The notes beneath the pieces are model-generated. The model saw only the letters and a program-made list of their open reading frames with translations. It did not search any database and was not told the DNA's origin. Position numbers and translations under genes: made by a program. A stretch of DNA of 21,170 nucleotides from a virus. Shown piece by piece: positions 14,548 to 20,889 of this stretch; the stretch's first letter is position 1, and the number at the start of each line of letters is the position of its first letter. Location of the stretch: positions 1 to 21,170 of IMG/VR virus record IMGVR_UViG_3300037827_000965. One strand, 5' to 3'.

Positions 14548-16274
14548 GGCTGGCCTCCCGGCCTGAGCCCTGGCCCCTGTTCCCTGGCTGCCGTATCCAG
14601 GACGTCGACCACCATGCCCGCGGAGGTGAGCAGGAGACCGGCCAGTTCCCCGGCATTCTCGAGCGCCAGCCGGACCACCTTGACGGGGTCGACGATGCCG
14701 TACCCGACTAAATCTTGATATTCATCCATGGCCGCGTTCCAGCCCCACTGCGCCGCCGGCCCGCAGAGACCATTGCGCATCTCGTGTTTTCCCAGGTGGC
14801 GCCGCATCCACTTTTCAGGGTCGTTCATTGCTTGGACTTCGCCGACGATGATATCGCCGCTCTGGCCGCAGTTGGTTGCCAGTTGATGCAATGGGGCGGT
14901 CAAGGCCCGGGCGACGATCTGGGCGCCTATCCTGCGGTCGCCGTCCATGGTCAGGATGAGCTCCGACAGCGCCGGCAGGCAGCGGATCAGCGCCGTGCCC
15001 CCGCCGGGCACCACACCCTCCTGGAGCGCGCCGATGGTGGCATTGAGCGAGTCTTCGCAGCGGTCCCGCTTCTCGAGCAACTTCGAATTGACCAGTGAGC
15101 CAATTTTGATGACCGCGATCGAGGCGCAGAGCCCGGCCAGGCGGCGCTCGAGCTGAGCCCGGACGAACTCCTTGGTCTCAGGGTCTTTAATCCGCGATCG
15201 CAACTCGTCTTTGCGGGTTTCAACGACGATGGGATTGCCCCGGCCACCGATGATAGTGGTGCGGTGCGGGGTGACGATGACTTTATCCGCAGCCCCAAAA
15301 TCTTCAAGCTTAGCTTTTTCCGGTTGGTCGCCGCGGGCTACCATGTAGGGCCGGGCCCCGGTGAGCGCGGCGATATCTTCAAGCGACTCCTTTTTGTCGG
15401 TGCCCGAGCCTGGGGCGCGCACCGGGCAGACCATGAGCGCGAGCGCAGAGCCGTCCGGGAGCCGGCCGCCCGCCAGAATCTGGAGCGCAGCGCCCTCAAC
15501 ATCTTCGGCGATGATGAGCAGCGGGGTCTTGTTGAGGGCGTCGACGTACATCTGGATGAGAGTCTGAGTTTGTTTTTGGTCGATCAGCCGCCGGTCGGTG
15601 ACGAAGATGCGGCAGTTCTCGTAAACTGTCATTCCGCGGGTGCGGTCGGTGACGAACGTTGGGGATATGAACCCGCGCTCGAACTGGAGGCCGTCGGAGA
15701 CTTCCAGGGTAGTTTGGCTGGTCGGCGAGGGGTCGAGGGTGTAATTGCCTTCAAGCCCGGCCAGGTGGACGGCCTTGCCGATCACTTCGCCGACTTCGAC
15801 TTCGCCGTTGGCGGCGACGGTGGCAACCGCGACCAGTTGGGCCAGATCGGCCTGCTCAAATTTGACGGCCATGGCTTTCAAGGTTTGGACCACCCGCTCG
15901 ATCGCGAGCGAGATGCCCCGTTCGACGGCCTGGGAGTCGGCGCCGGCGGTGACCTGCCGCAGGCCTTCGCGAAAAATGGCCCGGGTGAGGATGGTGGCGG
16001 CGGTGGTGCCGTCGCCGGCCATGGTGTTGGTTTTGGCGGCGACCTCCTGGATAAGCTTCGCGCCCTCATTCTCAAACGAGTCGGGAAGTGAGATGTTGCG
16101 CGCGACCGTGACCCCATCCTTGGTGACCAGGGCCGCGGCGTGGAGTCCTGCCTGGCGGCCGAGGATGACGGTCTGGCCTTTGGGCCCCAGGGTGGAACCA
16201 ACCAGGTCGGCGACGACGTTCATGCCGGCCAGCACCGCGTTGCGGGAATCGTCTTTAAGTTTGATCTGCTTCAT
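14544..16274 (-). CDS. groL: Phage-encoded GroEL-type chaperonin (Hsp60)
   Basis: A 576-residue group I chaperonin that would fold proteins in an ATP-driven ring. The family marks are in place: TLGPKG near residue 25, GDGTTAATIL near 87 (ATP binding), an apical domain with RGFISPTFV, LLIIAEDVEG near 257, CEDSLNATIGALQEG with the catalytic Asp, and VPGGGTALIR near 388. The usual GGM-rich C-terminal tail is absent; it ends REQGPGLRPGGQP. The sequence is clearly diverged from normal bacterial GroEL. The ATG at 16274 overlaps the stop of the secreted coiled-coil gene upstream (ATGA); the frame beyond it is non-family. No GroES is in the window, so it may use the host's, or one elsewhere in the phage. 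Confidence 0.93.
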   Translation of the reverse strand: MKQIKLKDDSRNAVLAGMNVVADLVGSTLGPKGQTVILGRQAGLHAAALVTKDGVTVARNISLPDSFENEGAKLIQEVAAKTNTMAGDGTTAATILTRAIFREGLRQVTAGADSQAVERGISLAIERVVQTLKAMAVKFEQADLAQLVAVATVAANGEVEVGEVIGKAVHLAGLEGNYTLDPSPTSQTTLEVSDGLQFERGFISPTFVTDRTRGMTVYENCRIFVTDRRLIDQKQTQTLIQMYVDALNKTPLLIIAEDVEGAALQILAGGRLPDGSALALMVCPVRAPGSGTDKKESLEDIAALTGARPYMVARGDQPEKAKLEDFGAADKVIVTPHRTTIIGGRGNPIVVETRKDELRSRIKDPETKEFVRAQLERRLAGLCASIAVIKIGSLVNSKLLEKRDRCEDSLNATIGALQEGVVPGGGTALIRCLPALSELILTMDGDRRIGAQIVARALTAPLHQLATNCGQSGDIIVGEVQAMNDPEKWMRRHLGKHEMRNGLCGPAAQWGWNAAMDEYQDLVGYGIVDPVKVVRLALENAGELAGLLLTSAGMVVDVLDTAAREQGPGLRPGGQP

Positions 16275-16702
16275 TTGGCCGGGACCTCTTTCGCCGGCGC
16301 CGGCGCTTTGTCGGTAGGCTTGGGAATGGCGATGAGGGTGCGTTTCACCGGCTCCCAATGGAAGCCGGGATGCTCAGATTCGATTTTTTTGATCAGGGCG
16401 GTGTAGTCCTGGAGGATCTGGTCCTGTTGCTTGCGGGTGGCGTCGCGCTCCGAGGGCAGGCGTTTCAATTGTTCATCGATCGACTGCAGGGCCTGGGCAA
16501 GAACGGTGGCCTTCAATTGCAGATTCTCGATTTTCAGGAGCTCGGTTTCGGTGGGTTGGGGGAGTGCCTCGGCGGGTGTATGCAGGTCTGTACCGATCTG
16601 CGGATTTTTGCCGGTGGCGACGGGGTGGGCAGTTTGAGCCAGGGAGGGTGGGGCGGACAGCAGCGACGCGAGCAGAAAAACCGGGAGCAATTCAATTTTC
16701 AC
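16271..16702 (-). CDS. Secreted or periplasmic coiled-coil protein
   Basis: A 143-residue protein that starts at a GTG (16702) with an excellent AAGGAG 6 bases upstream. Residues 1-23 are a signal peptide (IELLPVFLLASLLSAPPSLAQ, with an Ala-Gln cleavage region). Residues 50-110 are a coiled coil with regular Leu/Ile spacing (LLKIENLQLKATVLAQAL and SIDEQLKRLPSE), and the tail is Pro/Ala/Lys rich. A short exported coiled-coil protein in a phage may be a spanin-like or envelope-interacting protein, but no lysis gene is nearby and no family is recognised. It overlaps groEL by 4 bases, so an exported protein and a chaperonin are translated together. Confidence 0.7.
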   Translation of the reverse strand: MKIELLPVFLLASLLSAPPSLAQTAHPVATGKNPQIGTDLHTPAEALPQPTETELLKIENLQLKATVLAQALQSIDEQLKRLPSERDATRKQQDQILQDYTALIKKIESEHPGFHWEPVKRTLIAIPKPTDKAPAPAKEVPAK

Positions 16703-16712
16703 GTAGGTCTCC

Positions 16713-17096
16713 TTATTTTGGAAAACGGCGGTAACAGCGGCCACGGGCCCGCCCCGAGCACACCGGGCAGCCGCAGCCTTGGCCAAGACGCGGAGCAGGT
16801 TGAGGCTTGGGCGGGTCAACCGATTTAGGCAACCTTGCGACGCATTTCTCAGCCGTGCAGCAGGTCTGAGTCTTATCCGTCCAGCCGCATTTATCCCCGG
16901 TGCGGCTGGTACAAGAATCTCCGCCACATCCGCAAAACCGGCACACGCCCCCTTGAGGTTTGGGAAATTCCGGTCCGCGATCGATGCCCATGTAGGTGAT
17001 CTTATTGAAATACGCCGGACCTGGCTCAAAGAAACATCCACTCCCGGGATCGAACAGCAGCCCTTGCAGCGCATTGTCGGAATCGAGGGCGGCCAT
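16713..17096 (-). CDS. Cys-rich zinc-binding protein
   Basis: A 127-residue protein. The N-terminal part (LDSDNALQGLLFDPGSGCFFEPGPAYFNKITYMGIDRGPEFP) is followed by a Cys cluster: CRFCGCGGDSC, KCGW, TCCTAEKC and, after a Pro-rich stretch, CGCPVC. This recalls the small phage zinc domain with the C..CG....C...CxW....C..C pattern, here with extra residues between the second and third clusters. The ATG at 17096 has AAAGGT just upstream. The stop overlaps the ribosome site of the next gene. It is the first gene after the promoter at 17185-17213. Function is probably nucleic-acid or protein binding; unproven. Confidence 0.65.
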   Translation of the reverse strand: MAALDSDNALQGLLFDPGSGCFFEPGPAYFNKITYMGIDRGPEFPKPQGGVCRFCGCGGDSCTSRTGDKCGWTDKTQTCCTAEKCVARLPKSVDPPKPQPAPRLGQGCGCPVCSGRARGRCYRRFPK

Positions 17097-17184
17097 TTGA
17101 ACCTTTCGAACCTTGCCACCCGAACCAGCTAAAAACCGGCCAGCGCGGGATTGAGCGGAGGAAACCAAAAGAAAACCCAATCAC

Positions 17185-17213
17185 AACTTAGTGTGCAATT
17201 TGAGGCATGTCAA
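17185..17213 (-). promoter_or_regulatory. Sigma70-like promoter for the chaperonin operon
   Basis: Reading leftward: TTGACA (17208-17213), exactly 17 bases, then TAAGTT (17185-17190). The -35 box is perfect and the -10 box matches 3 of 6. It is the strongest promoter match I found, about 90 bases upstream of the Cys-rich gene, and directly downstream of the TGTGGA boxes. Confidence 0.65.
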
Positions 17214-17224
17214 GCGGAAACACC

Positions 17225-17243
17225 TGTGGACGGCTGTGGAAAA
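17225..17243. other. Paired TGTGGACGG and TGTGGAAAA boxes upstream of promoter
   Basis: TGTGGACGG (17225-17233) and TGTGGAAAA (17235-17243) lie side by side, one base apart, 12 bases upstream of the -35 box. Both 9-mers also occur in the cluster at 13736-13912. They may bind DnaA or a phage regulator. Confidence 0.4.
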
Positions 17244-17254
17244 CGGTGGAACAC

Positions 17255-17328
17255 GTGACACGTGACAGATGGTAGATGACAGTTTTCAGGGCCCGGGCTT
17301 TCACTGTAATCTGTCATCTGTAACCTGT
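17255..17328. repeat. Heptad palindromic element, copy 7
   Basis: Left arm about 17255-17283 (ACACGTG, ACAGATG, GTAGATG, ACAG), right arm 17304-17328 (CTGTAAT, CTGTCAT, CTGTAAC, CTG) around CAGGGCCCGGGCTTTC. The stops of both frames of the methyltransferase locus (17314 and 17301) lie in it. Confidence 0.9.
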
Positions 17329-18383
17329 TTCAAGGTGCGCTTTGATGAAGGCCGTCGCAACTTCGATATTGATTGCATCGCCATACAGGCGAAGCCGTCC
17401 CAGGCGGCAGGGATCGCCATGAGCCAGCGGGAATGTCCCGCTCTCAACTGGCCGCCACTTTCCATCCCGGCAGAGGAGCCAGTCAGCATCTCGCCATGGG
17501 CCGTTAAGCGGGCTGGACCGTTGGCGAACTTCACCGCGTGCTCCAAAGATGCCGTGTGTTTCCTGCCGTCCTTCGTCTTCCCCGTCGCATCCATCGCTTC
17601 CGTTGACATCGAGCGGCCGCCGTTCGGGGTACAGGGGGATGGCCAGCCCGCTAACTCCGCATCGATCCCCAGATCCGCGCAACCGTGCTTCGTTCCGTGA
17701 ATCTCTTTCTGGGTCTTCGAGCGGCCCGTCGCATCGTGCGCCTGCGGAGTTGTCCACCCCGCCAGGGTCGCTTCCACGCTCAAGTTGTGGCCCCGCGTCT
17801 CCGCTTGCTGTATCTCTAAAAACTCCGGACTCGCACTCGCACTCTTGTAATCCCGCTGGTTGGGCGCCGGCCAGCCCGCCAGCGTCGACGCCATGCCCAG
17901 TGTCAGGCCGAAGCCGTTCTGTCCATGGGTTTCCTTGCATTCCTGACGGCGTTGCTCCCAGTTGGCATCGGTCAGGTTCATTCCCGTGTCTGGACTCGGC
18001 CACGAAGTAAAGCCGCTGCCGGATATCCGCCCCGCCGACACTGCACGTTCCAAGTACGATCTTCCCAACGGCGTACGCCTGCGCTTCCAGGTCAGTTTGA
18101 ACAAGGTCGAGCCAGCCGTATCCAATGCTGTCATCAGCCTGTTCTCCAAAGATTGTTGCAGGGCGGCGCTTTCGGATGAGTTTCTCCCAATCCGGCCAGA
18201 GGTGGCGAGGGTCATCAAACCCTTGGCCTTTGCCCGCTGCCGAGAAACTGGGGCAGGGGCAGCTTCCGGTCCAGACGAGCCGGTCGTCTGGCCAGCCGGC
18301 GTTCCGGAGGGCGAGCGACCAGAATCCGCCGCCGGCGAAGAAGTGGCATTGGGTGTATCCCAGAAGCTCGTCTGGTTTGACAT
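17301..18383 (-). CDS. Overlapping frame: WPTP / WLMG-type phage protein
   Basis: A 360-residue frame, shifted +1 relative to the cytosine methyltransferase, on the same strand over almost its full length. It has the pattern of a phage family I recognise: TSG..SS.SAALQ.SLENRL, then GSTLFKLTWKRRRTPLGR, three repeats of LAGWxxPxxxD (AGWPAPNQRD, AGWTTPQAHD, AGWPSPCTP), and the end GGQLRAGHSRWLMAIPAAWD. The ATG at 18383 has its own AGAGGAG 8 bases upstream. The tail VTDDRLQ is from repeat copy 7. Alternatively it may be a non-coding shadow that keeps a family look because the methyltransferase below it is conserved. No function is known to me. Confidence 0.5.
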   Translation of the reverse strand: MSNQTSFWDTPNATSSPAADSGRSPSGTPAGQTTGSSGPEAAPAPVSRQRAKAKGLMTLATSGRIGRNSSESAALQQSLENRLMTALDTAGSTLFKLTWKRRRTPLGRSYLERAVSAGRISGSGFTSWPSPDTGMNLTDANWEQRRQECKETHGQNGFGLTLGMASTLAGWPAPNQRDYKSASASPEFLEIQQAETRGHNLSVEATLAGWTTPQAHDATGRSKTQKEIHGTKHGCADLGIDAELAGWPSPCTPNGGRSMSTEAMDATGKTKDGRKHTASLEHAVKFANGPARLTAHGEMLTGSSAGMESGGQLRAGHSRWLMAIPAAWDGFACMAMQSISKLRRPSSKRTLKQVTDDRLQ

Positions 18384-18492
18384 CTTTGATGCTCCTCTCG
18401 TCGACCACCCCATCCGCAACAGCCCCGGCCTTGATCGCTTCGCGGATGACCTGGGCTTTGAACGGGTCGGGCTCGTTGTACCAGGCCGTCAT
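17314..18492 (-). CDS. C5-cytosine DNA methyltransferase
   Basis: A 392-residue enzyme that adds a methyl group to carbon 5 of cytosine in DNA using S-adenosylmethionine. HFFAGGGFWSLALRNAGW is motif I (AdoMet binding; residues about 49-66), GSCPCPSFSAAGKG has the catalytic Pro-Cys of motif IV, FGEQ stands for motif VI (usually ENV), and VGGADIRQRLYFVA is motif VIII. The C-terminal end (WLLCRDGKWRPVESGTFPLAHG, then GRLRLYGDAI) is the form common in phage enzymes. Between them lies a Gly/Asp/Ser-rich stretch of low complexity, where the other frame looks more protein-like. The ATG at 18492 overlaps the HD gene stop (ATGA). The last residues and stop are in repeat copy 7. Confidence 0.9.
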   Translation of the reverse strand: MTAWYNEPDPFKAQVIREAIKAGAVADGVVDERSIKDVKPDELLGYTQCHFFAGGGFWSLALRNAGWPDDRLVWTGSCPCPSFSAAGKGQGFDDPRHLWPDWEKLIRKRRPATIFGEQADDSIGYGWLDLVQTDLEAQAYAVGKIVLGTCSVGGADIRQRLYFVAESRHGNEPDRCQLGATPSGMQGNPWTERLRPDTGHGVDAGGLAGAQPAGLQECECESGVFRDTASGDAGPQLERGSDPGGVDNSAGARCDGPLEDPERDSRNEARLRGSGDRCGVSGLAIPLYPERRPLDVNGSDGCDGEDEGRQETHGIFGARGEVRQRSSPLNGPWRDADWLLCRDGKWRPVESGTFPLAHGDPCRLGRLRLYGDAINIEVATAFIKAHLETGYR

Positions 18493-19121
18493 TTAGGCAC
18501 AGCCGGCCCGCAGTTCATGGTGCACACACTCCGGCCCCGAATCAGCATACAGTCGCCACACTTCAAAGCTTCCGGCGGATCCAAAGTCAGCAGGACTTCC
18601 CTGGCTCGGATGTACCGCAATTGCAAGCTTTCCATCTTCCCCAGATCGACACCACGGGCCAGAGCCCAGGCCTGACGTTCAGGATTCATATTGTCATTCA
18701 GATCCGCCAATTTGACCTTGCGGGCCATGGGGAGCCGGGCGGCCCGGCCGATGTAGGCTTCGTATTCTTCGTTGGGGCCGCGGGTCAATGCGCAGACAGC
18801 CTGAAAGATATCCGTGTCGCCGTTGACGGCCAGCAGCACCTCGGCATCTGGAGTTTCGGAGTCTTCGAAGACGTCGTGCAATATCCCCGCAATGCAGGCG
18901 TCGACGTCCGGCAGCAGGGAAAAACCGACCCGGAGCACGTGCCAGATGTAGGGCGAGCCGCCTTTGTCGAGCTGCCCGGCGTGAGCCTTGATGGCTAACT
19001 TGATGGCCCGGCTGATGGCTGCCCATTCCAGATGCTGGATGGCCGCGCGGGCCAGTTGGGTGACGGAGATTTTGGTTTGAGGATCGAGCGCTTGACAGTT
19101 GGTGACGACGGGATTCTTCAT
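18489..19121 (-). CDS. HD-domain hydrolase, SpoT/RelA-like
   Basis: A 210-residue protein with the HD metal-dependent phosphohydrolase pattern: AIKAHAGQ (about 44-50), SPYIWHVLRV with H61, GILHDVFEDSE with H82-D83, and KLADLNDN with D140. The spacing and wording fit the hydrolase domain of SpoT/RelA-type (p)ppGpp enzymes and their small phage versions; no synthetase domain is present. It could remove alarmone or another nucleotide signal, but the substrate is not shown. The C-terminal 30 residues have three Cys (CGDCMLIRGRSVC) that may bind metal. The ATG at 19121 has GAGGAAT close upstream, right after the PP-loop gene's stop. It overlaps the methyltransferase start by 4 bases. Confidence 0.82.
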   Translation of the reverse strand: MKNPVVTNCQALDPQTKISVTQLARAAIQHLEWAAISRAIKLAIKAHAGQLDKGGSPYIWHVLRVGFSLLPDVDACIAGILHDVFEDSETPDAEVLLAVNGDTDIFQAVCALTRGPNEEYEAYIGRAARLPMARKVKLADLNDNMNPERQAWALARGVDLGKMESLQLRYIRAREVLLTLDPPEALKCGDCMLIRGRSVCTMNCGPAVPK

Positions 19122-19127
19122 ATTCCT

Positions 19128-19928
19128 CTACTCGCACAGGTTGTAGACGCTCATGCACGAGCGCGCAGGAAACATCGGCAGTTGGTTCTCATCCACACTT
19201 TCGAGATAGCGGAACACATCGTCGCACCAAGGGAAAGGCTTCTGGCTCTTCACATCAAAGCCAGTGCAGAATCGTGCGGGAATATAGGTAGGCTCAAAGA
19301 AATTATGGGCTACGAGCTTTTCGAGTGACCGAAGTCTGTCCTTAAGTTCCCCCGCAAGCGGGCCTTTCAGGTAAGCCTTAAGCTCTCCCATGTTGACCAT
19401 CACGCACGGGAAGCAGCCCACACGCTTTGCCCCCATCAGGTAAAGAGGATTGGGCTTGATTCCCCATTTCGCTGCCAGCGCAAAGCACTGCTCTGCGGTC
19501 CACAAGAGCAATGGGCGTTCAATCCATGCGTCATAGTCATCGCTCCACTGGCGCGGCAACATCCGGGATCGACTCTCCGATTCATCAGCGCGGATGCCTT
19601 GATAGACAGTCACTTCATCATCCAGCGTCTTGAGCCAATCGATCATCGGGCGCACCTTGAGGGCTTCAGTGCAGAAGCGCGCCTTCGCCGAAGGCGCGCG
19701 GCCCTTCAAAACACACAAATCCACGAAGCCGTTTTCGTACTTCTGACTACGCAGAGTGATAACGCCCAACCCTAAAGCCTGATTCACCTCTTCGACGTAG
19801 GCGTTTGTGATTGAGACTTCCCAACCTGTATCGCAGAAGACGGTAGTGAACTCAGGCAGGTTTTCCTTCGCCCACAACACAAGGGCTGTCGAGTCCTTGC
19901 CGCCGCTAAAGCAAACGATCGCTTTCAC
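19128..19928 (-). CDS. PAPS-reductase-like PP-loop protein
   Basis: A 266-residue protein of the phosphoadenosine phosphosulfate reductase/PP-loop ATP pyrophosphatase family. SGGKDS (8-13) is the ATP-binding loop. FCDTGWE, KARFCTEALKVRPM, YQGIRADES and VGCFPCVM follow, with Cys residues that may bind a metal or an Fe-S cluster. The reaction could be sulfur activation or transfer in nucleic-acid modification, as in DndC-type proteins, or sulfate metabolism; no Dnd neighbours are seen. The GTG at 19928 overlaps the stop of the small membrane protein upstream (GTGA). The family is clear; the exact substrate is unknown. Confidence 0.88.
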   Translation of the reverse strand: MKAIVCFSGGKDSTALVLWAKENLPEFTTVFCDTGWEVSITNAYVEEVNQALGLGVITLRSQKYENGFVDLCVLKGRAPSAKARFCTEALKVRPMIDWLKTLDDEVTVYQGIRADESESRSRMLPRQWSDDYDAWIERPLLLWTAEQCFALAAKWGIKPNPLYLMGAKRVGCFPCVMVNMGELKAYLKGPLAGELKDRLRSLEKLVAHNFFEPTYIPARFCTGFDVKSQKPFPWCDDVFRYLESVDENQLPMFPARSCMSVYNLCE

Positions 19929-20080
19929 TTGTGACCTTTCTTCCGAAACAGCTCTTCAGTCACCGCGGCCCGGTACCGGTGAACAGCCGAGAGCACCACA
20001 ACCACAACCAGCAGGCCCACCCCCAGGACCCAAGGGGTAAGGTCGAGCACAGCTTTGAGCAGAGTCACTTCCCGCATCAT
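19925..20080 (-). CDS. Small single-pass membrane protein
   Basis: A 51-residue protein with one membrane helix (WVLGVGLLVVVVVLSAV) and a basic C-terminus ending RKKGHK. The ATG at 20080 overlaps the stop of the zinc-ribbon gene (ATGA) and has AAGGGGG 5 bases upstream; the longer frame to 20167 is within the zinc-ribbon gene. Unknown function; small phage membrane proteins can be holins or host-effector proteins, but nothing here proves that. Confidence 0.6.
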   Translation of the reverse strand: MMREVTLLKAVLDLTPWVLGVGLLVVVVVLSAVHRYRAAVTEELFRKKGHK

Positions 20081-20325
20081 TGAACCCCCTTCTGCGCCCT
20101 CTTCCAGCGCCACAGCCGCCATTGGCCGATAAGCCTGGCCACCCACCCAGCCGTGATCCGTTCCCACTTATGCGCCTTCGACCCGCAATCCGGACACGCC
20201 GGCTGAAAATAGAGATTGAACTGCTCATTCCTGCTGATGAGCCGCCCGCAGCCGGCACAGGTAAGAACCAGCCGCGTGCTAGCGGCCAGCGGTTTGGGAA
20301 CAAAGGCTAGCGGCGCGGGTCGCAT
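20077..20325 (-). CDS. Zinc-ribbon protein
   Basis: An 82-residue protein with CAGC (23-26) and CPDC (44-47), a zinc-ribbon with 17 residues between the pairs, followed by a basic aromatic tail (WVARLIGQWRLWRWKRAQ) that may bind nucleic acid or membranes. The ATG at 20325 lies inside the end of the 41-residue gene upstream. It overlaps the next gene by 4 bases. No family recognised beyond the ribbon. Confidence 0.7.
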   Translation of the reverse strand: MRPAPLAFVPKPLAASTRLVLTCAGCGRLISRNEQFNLYFQPACPDCGSKAHKWERITAGWVARLIGQWRLWRWKRAQKGVQ

Positions 20326-20432
20326 GGCGTCTTCCGATCATGGTAGAGCAACCCGCCGGCAATGACCGCAAAGGTGACCGCGCACGCGCCCCAGCCGACC
20401 CCGAACCCCTGCCAGAACGCATGCCAGTTCAT
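20307..20432 (-). CDS. 41-residue membrane protein
   Basis: A short open frame from ATG at 20432 to TAG at 20307. The product (MNWHAFWQGFGVGWGACAVTF and on) has one hydrophobic helix with Gly spacing (VTFAVIAGGLLY) and a polar tail HDRKTPCDPRR. The ATG overlaps the stop of the zinc-finger gene upstream as ATGA, the linkage used across this operon, and its end overlaps the zinc-ribbon start by 19 bases. It fills what would otherwise be the only gap in the operon, which supports it as real. Confidence 0.6.
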   Translation of the reverse strand: MNWHAFWQGFGVGWGACAVTFAVIAGGLLYHDRKTPCDPRR

Positions 20433-20635
20433 GGGCGCGCCTTCGTTCTGAGCCCCATGCCGGCGTAGAAACTGAGCGCTGCCTGGATCTCGCGGCGTTT
20501 CAAGCTCAGCCGTTGATAGTGCGGCCCGGCCAGCACCTGGCCTTCAGGATTGCGGCAGGGCTGACCTGAACCAGCCTGGCAGCGCGGACAGCGGCTGTCC
20601 CAGCGGGATTGTCTGCGAGCGAACAATTCAGCCAC
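20429..20635 (-). CDS. Small zinc-finger protein, phage type
   Basis: A 68-residue protein starting at GTG 20635 inside the end of the HTH gene. It carries CPRC, then GQPC, then GPHYQRL: a CxxC...C...H pattern with the GxPC..PxG..HxxR form seen in many small phage and actinobacterial zinc-finger proteins. The rest is basic. The longer frame to 20845 lies over the HTH gene and is rejected. Probably binds nucleic acid. Confidence 0.6.
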   Translation of the reverse strand: MAELFARRQSRWDSRCPRCQAGSGQPCRNPEGQVLAGPHYQRLSLKRREIQAALSFYAGMGLRTKARP

Positions 20636-20885
20636 CGTCCACCTCCTTTGTAACCCCGTTTTCAGTAACCAGCCGTTTGTAATAGACCATGGTCTCGACG
20701 TGCCGTGAGAACCCGAACACCGCCGCCACCCGGTCACTGACCACCCGCCTGCCCAGCAGGATGTCGGAGAGGTAGGCCGGTGACAGCCCCACCTCTTCCC
20801 CAACTTTGCGCTGGCTGGACGCCTGAACCCTGACCCGGATCGCATCCAGCACCTGCCACTCCTCGAGAGTTGTTTTGGCTTTCAT
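20628..20885 (-). CDS. Helix-turn-helix regulator
   Basis: An 85-residue protein with a XRE-like helix-turn-helix: QRKVGEEVGLSPAYLSDILLGRRVVSDRVAAVFGF (about 18-52), preceded by a charged helix and followed by a short tail. It is similar in form to small phage repressors. The ATG at 20885 lies only 4 bases after the pilin gene's stop, and no strong ribosome site is seen, so it may depend on read-through from the pilin gene. It may regulate the promoter at 21108-21137. Confidence 0.75.
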   Translation of the reverse strand: MKAKTTLEEWQVLDAIRVRVQASSQRKVGEEVGLSPAYLSDILLGRRVVSDRVAAVFGFSRHVETMVYYKRLVTENGVTKEVDGG

Positions 20886-20889
20886 CGAC

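Noticed and set aside
15264-16091. A 275-codon plus-strand frame opposite groEL
   Set aside because: Gly/Asp/Val-rich antisense of a conserved chaperonin; no family pattern and no ribosome site. A shadow.
16703-17119. N-terminal extension of the secreted coiled-coil gene to an ATG at 17119
   Set aside because: The extension overlaps the Cys-rich gene in another frame, and the signal peptide with AAGGAG clearly marks the GTG at 16702 as the start.
3545-17328. Heptad arrays considered as a CRISPR array
   Set aside because: The units are 7 bases with no spacers and lie in separate gaps across 14 kb; there are no cas genes.
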